Below, in pieces: positions 59,946-64,000 of a stretch of 64,000 nucleotides of DNA. Source of the stretch: Caballeronia fortuita. GTDB taxonomy: Bacteria; Pseudomonadota; Gammaproteobacteria; Burkholderiales; Burkholderiaceae. A program made the position numbers and the translations under genes. Where the stretch lies: the NCBI RefSeq assembly GCF_001544835.2, contig NZ_FCNX02000006.1, forward strand, positions 124,001-188,000, given 5' to 3'. The notes beneath the pieces were generated by a model. That model saw only the letters and a program-made list of their open reading frames with translations. It was not told the origin of the DNA and searched no databases. How positions within the stretch are numbered: position 1 is the first letter of the stretch; the number at the start of each line of letters is the position of its first letter.

Positions 59946-60341
59946 TCACGCCCGACCGCGTGGCACCCTGCAGGACGCGGATGCGCGTCCACAAATCCGG
60001 GCTACGCCGGGCCTCGAACCGGCGGGATGAAGTTCGGCATGGAGCTGCACGAGCCAGTCGCCGGGACCGCTTCCGACAATGACCAGCTTGTCGGCCGTCC
60101 AGGCGATGCGCCTTGCGGACGTGGCCGCATCGAACGCGAGCTTCGCGATGCGCCGCACGACGATCACGATGCCCGCTGCGCTTGCGAGCGTCGCGAAACG
60201 CACCGCCGTGCTTTCGAGCGCGTGGACGTGTCCCGAGCATCCGCAGACGGTGAACCACGCGGCATCCGATGCGGCGACGCACAACGCGATCAACACCGCG
60301 TTCGCACGCAGGGAAACGAGAGTGGACGCTCGCATCGGCAT
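59946..60341 (-). CDS. Unknown small membrane protein between hpnI and the two-component genes
   Basis: The 131-residue protein starts MPMRASTLVSLRANAVLIAL and has two hydrophobic segments (ANAVLIALCVAASDAAWFTV and FATLASAAGIVIVVRRIA), an Arg-rich C-terminal part and three cysteines near the first loop (CGC). I recognise no family. It is supported by a terminator 29 bases after the stop and by a PmrA-like box 56 bases before the ATG. ATGs six bases apart are both possible. It probably belongs to the same regulon as hpnI. Confidence 0.55.
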   Translation of the reverse strand: MPMRASTLVSLRANAVLIALCVAASDAAWFTVCGCSGHVHALESTAVRFATLASAAGIVIVVRRIAKLAFDAATSARRIAWTADKLVIVGSGPGDWLVQLHAELHPAGSRPGVARICGRASASCRVPRGRA

Positions 60342-60396
60342 CTCCGGGACGGACGGCCGCGCATCGGGCCGTTCGACGTATAGTGCGTGGACGTAC

Positions 60397-60413
60397 CTTA
60401 TGCGATGCTTAAG
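60397..60413. promoter_or_regulatory. PmrA-like response-regulator box upstream of the small membrane protein gene
   Basis: CTTATG (60397-60402), five bases, CTTAAG (60408-60413). One mismatch from CTTAAG-N5-CTTAAG. It lies 56 bases before the minus-strand gene at 60341. Confidence 0.7.
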
Positions 60414-60466
60414 CAGGCACTGCGCAACGCCGATAACGCGGACATAATGTGCGCCTGCCCGCATTG

Positions 60467-60483
60467 CTTAAGTGGCGCTTAAG
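60467..60483. promoter_or_regulatory. PmrA-like response-regulator box upstream of the two-component operon
   Basis: CTTAAG (60467-60472), TGGCG, CTTAAG (60478-60483): a perfect direct repeat on an 11-bp period, 51 bases before the response-regulator ATG. Same spacing as known PmrA/QseB boxes, so autoregulation is likely. Confidence 0.8.
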
Positions 60484-60534
60484 CATGCGGGCCAGAGAAT
60501 CGGCGGCTTCACACGGCAAGCCAGGAGAAAGCGC

Positions 60535-61197
60535 ATGCGCCTGTTATTGGTGGAGGACGACGAGATGATCGCGGAAACCGTGCTCGCCGCATTGCGTCGC
60601 GCAGGTTACACGGTGGATTGCGCGCAGGACGGCCGCGCTGCGGAACTGTCGCTCGGCAACGGCGTGTACGATCTCGTGCTGCTGGACCTGAACCTGCCCA
60701 AGCGCGATGGCCTCGACGTGCTCGCGACCTATCGCAAGAATGGCGGAAACGCGCCGGTGATCATCCTGACCGCCCGCGATGCCGTCGACGATCGCGTTCG
60801 CGGCCTCGATGCCGGCGCCGACGATTATCTGATGAAGCCCTTCGACCTCGACGAACTCGCGGCCCGCGTGCGCGCGCTGCTGAGACGCCGCACGGGGCAG
60901 AAGCATCCGGTGTATTCGCACGGTAATCTGACGCTCGATCCCGCCGCGCACGAAGCGACGAAGAGCGGCGCCGCGCTCAATCTCGTGCCGCGCGAGTTCG
61001 CGCTGCTGCAGGCGCTGATCGAGGAGCCGTCGCGCGTGTTTCGCCGTCACGAGCTCGAAGAGAAGTTATACGGCTGGGGCGAGGAAGTGGGCAGCAACGC
61101 AATCGAAGTCCATGTACACAGTCTGCGGCGCAAGATCGGCGCGGAGGAAATCGTGACGGTGCGCGGCGTGGGTTATCGACTGAAGAGGATCGGATGA
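60535..61197 (+). CDS. OmpR-family response regulator (PmrA/QseB-like)
   Basis: The 220-residue regulator has a receiver domain (MRLLLVEDDEMIAETVLAAL, phospho-acceptor Asp51 in VLLDLNLPKRDG, Lys in YLMKPFDLDELAARVRALLR) and an OmpR-type winged helix (LVPREFALLQALIEEPSRVF, SNAIEVHVHSLRRKIG). PmrA and QseB are the closest well-known types. AGGAGA precedes the ATG. A perfect CTTAAG-N5-CTTAAG repeat lies upstream. The start overlaps nothing; its stop overlaps the kinase ATG. Confidence 0.94.
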   Translation: MRLLLVEDDEMIAETVLAALRRAGYTVDCAQDGRAAELSLGNGVYDLVLLDLNLPKRDGLDVLATYRKNGGNAPVIILTARDAVDDRVRGLDAGADDYLMKPFDLDELAARVRALLRRRTGQKHPVYSHGNLTLDPAAHEATKSGAALNLVPREFALLQALIEEPSRVFRRHELEEKLYGWGEEVGSNAIEVHVHSLRRKIGAEEIVTVRGVGYRLKRIG

Positions 61198-62573
61198 CGT
61201 CCATTCGCCGATGGCTGCTCGGCTGGCTCATCTTCGGCCTCGGCATCGCGTGCCTGATCGCGGGCATCGGCATATTCAGCACCGCGCGCCTCGAAGCGGG
61301 CGAGCTCTTCGACTATGAACTGCGCACGGTCGCGCTCTCGCTGCCGGGCAACATCACCGCCGAGGATGTCGCGCTCGGCCGCAATCCCGAACTGCACGGC
61401 ATCGCCGACGACCGGCTCGTAATCGACATCTGGGACCCGAGCGGACGCCTCGTCTATCATTCGCCGCACGAACCCGCGCTGCCGCGCTTCGGCGTCGGCT
61501 TTCAGTCGGTCGAGCGCGAAGGCATTCTGTGGCGCGCGTTCGGCGTCGCGCAGGCGAATCGCTTCGTGCAGGTCGCGCAGCCGTATTTCATTCGCGACGA
61601 CCTCGCCATATCGCTCGCGCTACGCACCATATGGCCGCTCGCGCTACTGATTCCGGTAATCGTCGTCATCGTGCTCGTCGTCGTTGCGCGCGGACTCTCG
61701 CCGGTGCGCTGGCTGTCGGACTCGCTCGTCGCGCGCTCGCCCGAATCGCTCGATCCCGTCGTCTTCGACAAACCGATGCCCGACGAGCTGCGTCCGCTCG
61801 TCGATGCGTTGAACGGCCTGCTCGTGCGGCTCGGCGAAGCGTCGCAGGCGCAGCGCACGTTCGTCGCGGATGCGGCGCACGAACTGCGCACGCCGCTCAC
61901 CGCGCTCAAGCTGCAGATGCAAGGCGCGATTGGCGACGGCTCGCTTCAGGTCGATGCCGCGACGCTCGCGAAAATCGACGGCCGCCTGAATCGCCTCATC
62001 CATCTCGCGCAGCAACTGCTCAGCATGGCGCGCGAAGATGCCGCGCGCGAAGCGGCCATCGTGCCAATGAGCTTGCGCACGTTGTGCGAATTGCGCGTCG
62101 GCGATTTCTCGTTGCTTGCCGAAACACGATCGATCGACCTCGGCCTCGAACTCGAACACGCGCAGAACGATCACGATGCCTTCACCATCATGGGCGACAC
62201 GCACGCGTTCACGGTGCTCGTCAACAATCTGCTCGACAACGCGATTCGCCACACGCCGCATGGCGGCCGCGTCGACGTGATGCTGCGTCGCGAGAAAGAC
62301 GGCATCGCGCTGAGTGTGCGCGACTCGGGGCCGGGCATCGCGCAAAGCGAGATCGATCGCGTGTGCGACCGTTTCTATCGCTGCGTCGGCACCACGGGAC
62401 ACGGCGGCGGGCTCGGTCTCGCCATCGCGCTGCGTGTCGCGCAACGGCATCATGCGACGTTGGAAGTCGCCAATCGCGACGATGCGAGCGGGCTCGTCGT
62501 GACCGTGCGCGGTTTGCGGGCAGTGCCATCGGCGGTGCGCGCGAGCGGTATCGTCAGCGGAATGCATGCGTGA
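61194..62573 (+). CDS. Sensor histidine kinase partner
   Basis: The 459-residue kinase has an N-terminal span, a periplasmic loop of about 130 residues, a second span (LIPVIVVIVLVVVARGLSPV), HisKA with FVADAAHELRTPLTALKLQM, and an HATPase with NNLLDNAIRHTPHGG, RDSGPGIA and GGGLGLAIALRVA. The periplasmic region (DYELRTVALSLPGNITAEDV) is 2CSK-N-like as in QseC/PmrB relatives. It overlaps the regulator stop as ATGA. It would sense an envelope or cation signal. Confidence 0.93.
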   Translation: MTSIRRWLLGWLIFGLGIACLIAGIGIFSTARLEAGELFDYELRTVALSLPGNITAEDVALGRNPELHGIADDRLVIDIWDPSGRLVYHSPHEPALPRFGVGFQSVEREGILWRAFGVAQANRFVQVAQPYFIRDDLAISLALRTIWPLALLIPVIVVIVLVVVARGLSPVRWLSDSLVARSPESLDPVVFDKPMPDELRPLVDALNGLLVRLGEASQAQRTFVADAAHELRTPLTALKLQMQGAIGDGSLQVDAATLAKIDGRLNRLIHLAQQLLSMAREDAAREAAIVPMSLRTLCELRVGDFSLLAETRSIDLGLELEHAQNDHDAFTIMGDTHAFTVLVNNLLDNAIRHTPHGGRVDVMLRREKDGIALSVRDSGPGIAQSEIDRVCDRFYRCVGTTGHGGGLGLAIALRVAQRHHATLEVANRDDASGLVVTVRGLRAVPSAVRASGIVSGMHA

Positions 62574-62652
62574 ATGAAAGCGCAAGAAACGGAGCGCTGC
62601 GCGGTCGCGGCGCGACGAAGCTTGCAGGTTTCATCCTTTCATACGGCTCATC

Positions 62653-62886
62653 ATGAAGAAGCTCGCTCTGCCAAGCGCGTGCGTCGCGTGTGTGGTGTGT
62701 GTCGTGTGCACGAGCGCGGCGCTCGCAACGGATGCGCCCGTCGCGGCATCCGATGCGGCATCGGAACCCAAGACGCTGAAAGAGCGTCTCGGCGACAAAG
62801 CCAGCGACGAACAGCGCGTCGACAATTGCCACGTTCCAGCCGCGCAGCGCGGCACGAAAGTTCGTCCCGACACATGCGTGCCCTGA
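62653..62886 (+). CDS. Small exported protein, unknown
   Basis: This 77-residue protein starts with a signal peptide, MKKLALPSACVACVVCVVCT, likely cut after ALA. The mature 50 residues are hydrophilic (SEPKTLKERLGDKASDEQRV) and contain two cysteines (DNCHVP, PDTCVP) that could form a disulfide. I recognise no family. It follows the kinase by 79 bases and might share its regulation. Confidence 0.65.
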   Translation: MKKLALPSACVACVVCVVCTSAALATDAPVAASDAASEPKTLKERLGDKASDEQRVDNCHVPAAQRGTKVRPDTCVP

Positions 62887-62916
62887 AACGTGCGCGATTG
62901 TGATACCTTCGGTCGG

Positions 62917-63996
62917 ATGAACCATCCGGTACAAATTCAGGAACCAGCCTTGTCTTCGACTCAAGCATCGTCCGTCCTGCGCCTCGGCATTCTCGGCGGC
63001 GCGAACATCGCCCGGCAATTCACGCGTGACGTGCGGCCGAGCGAGCGCGTGCGCGTCGTCGCGGTCGCGAGCCGCAGCGACGACAACGCCAAGGCGTTCG
63101 CCGAAGCGAACGGCATTGCAACGTGGTTCGGCAGTTACGATGCGCTGCTCGCGAGCCCGGATATCGACGCGGTCTACATTCCGTTGCCTAACAGCCTGCA
63201 TGCCGAATGGGCGATCAAGGCGGCGGACCACGGCAAGCACATCCTGTGCGAGAAACCGCTCGCGCTCGATCGCGACGAAGCCGCGCGCATGTTCGACGCG
63301 GCCGACCGCAACGGTGTGATGCTGCTGGAAGCATTCCCGTACTACTTCCAGCCGCAGACCACGGCGATGATGACGTTGATCGGTGAAGGCGCGATCGGCG
63401 ACGTGCGCGCGATTCAGGCGAGCTTCGGCTTCACGGTCGGCAATCCGGGCGCGAACATCCGCATGAAGCCGGAACTCGGCGGCGGCGCGCTGCTCGATGC
63501 GGGCAGCTATCCGCTGAGCCTCGTGCGTCTCGTGATGGGCTGCGCGCCGCAACGTGTGGAAGCTATCGCGACATGGGCGGACAGCGCGGTCGACATCAGC
63601 CTCATGACGACGCTCATTTATGCCGATGGCCGCCGCGCGCAAGTCTCGTGTTCGATGGACGCGGCGAATCATCGGTACGCGACGATCATCGGCACGCAGG
63701 GCACCATCGACACCGAGTATCTCAATCACACGAGCGCGCAGCACGCGGGCGATGAATACGGCTATCTGCCGAGCCAGTTGCGCGTGCGTCGCGGCATTCC
63801 CAACTCGGTGCCGTTCGAGTTGATCGAGTCCGATACGGGCAGCGGCTTTCTGTTCGCGGCGGAGCGCTTCGCGCACATGGTCGCCACGCGCGATGCCGCC
63901 GCGATCGAGTACTACGCGCAAGTCAGTCTCGACAACGCCGCGACGCTCGCGGCGGTCATCGAAAGCGCGCGCAGCGAACGTCCCGTTACGCTCTGA
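62917..63996 (+). CDS. Gfo/Idh/MocA-family oxidoreductase
   Basis: The 359-residue NAD(P)-dependent enzyme has a Rossmann start (LRLGILGGANIARQFTRDVR), the conserved EKPLALDRDEAARMFDAADR with catalytic Lys, and ELGGGALLDAGSYPLSLVRL with the Asp-x-x-x-Tyr element. Family members oxidise sugars, inositol or dipeptidyl sugars. The start at 62917 is 27 bases after an alternative; it follows the small exported protein. Substrate unknown. Confidence 0.88.
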   Translation: MNHPVQIQEPALSSTQASSVLRLGILGGANIARQFTRDVRPSERVRVVAVASRSDDNAKAFAEANGIATWFGSYDALLASPDIDAVYIPLPNSLHAEWAIKAADHGKHILCEKPLALDRDEAARMFDAADRNGVMLLEAFPYYFQPQTTAMMTLIGEGAIGDVRAIQASFGFTVGNPGANIRMKPELGGGALLDAGSYPLSLVRLVMGCAPQRVEAIATWADSAVDISLMTTLIYADGRRAQVSCSMDAANHRYATIIGTQGTIDTEYLNHTSAQHAGDEYGYLPSQLRVRRGIPNSVPFELIESDTGSGFLFAAERFAHMVATRDAAAIEYYAQVSLDNAATLAAVIESARSERPVTL

Positions 63997-64000
63997 CGCG

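Overview
The window is GC-rich (roughly 60-65 %) and densely coded. Gene content and codon bias point to a Burkholderia sensu lato bacterium (Burkholderia, Paraburkholderia or Caballeronia). It spans the replication and partition centre of a secondary chromosome (chromid). The evidence is a parA-parB pair, a Rep_3-type initiator gene, an array of about 18 same-strand 16-bp iterons (consensus CCCGNAAANGCTCACC), several TTTATGCGCATAAA-core parS palindromes, and a KfrA-like coiled-coil gene. No rRNA, tRNA or complete insertion sequence was recognised.

Layout. 1-181: the leader-distal, decaying end of a type I-E-like CRISPR array with a 61-bp period and no cas genes in view. 255-7597 (minus): a sarcosine catabolic operon, sdaA-soxB-soxD-soxA-soxG, followed by a FolB-like gene and a small unknown gene, with ATGA overlaps at most junctions. 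7946-10300 (plus): a small membrane protein, a GlxA/AraC regulator and a class II aldolase. 10324-14486 (minus): a choline/betaine ABC importer (choV-choW, then choX) interrupted by a GbdR-like regulator. With the sox genes this makes a choline/betaine to sarcosine to glycine/serine to pyruvate neighbourhood. 14935-20583: assorted genes including a 50-residue ORF with a good promoter, a membrane protein, MgtC-like and AGE-family proteins, a chemoreceptor and a thioesterase. 20641-29377 (minus): a nine-gene operon that fits non-phosphorylative L-fucose (or related deoxy-sugar) uptake and oxidation, with an IclR regulator reading away from it at 29576.

30466-33407: an unknown protein and a Pat-like acetyltransferase. 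33505-40800: the chromid core. This holds parS, parA, parS, parB, repA on the opposite strand, a repA operator, the iterons, an AT-richer segment, kfrA-like, and a tyrosine-recombinase-fold gene that appears to have lost its catalytic residues. Two exact orphan iterons lie outside the array, at 39777-39792 and 55243-55258. 40987-47830: a DUF2252 protein, an unknown gene behind a perfect LexA-type SOS box, CsbD, an XRE-cupin regulator facing kbl-tdh (threonine to glycine), a YceI lipoprotein and a small outer-membrane barrel. 47841-54185: a LysR regulator facing an M20 amidohydrolase and an MFS transporter, then a sugar-acid dehydratase with a DHDPS-family partner. 54187-55161: a MarR-GNAT fusion behind two palindromic operators.

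55254-62573: hopanoid side-chain genes hpnI-hpnJ-hpnK-hpnL, an unknown small membrane protein, and an OmpR-type two-component system. All three transcription units have a PmrA-like box (CTTAAG-N5-CTTAAG or close variant) just upstream, which suggests one regulon joining envelope sensing to hopanoid modification. The window closes with a small exported protein and a Gfo/Idh/MocA oxidoreductase.

All assignments come from reading the sequence and from family knowledge. No database search was possible.
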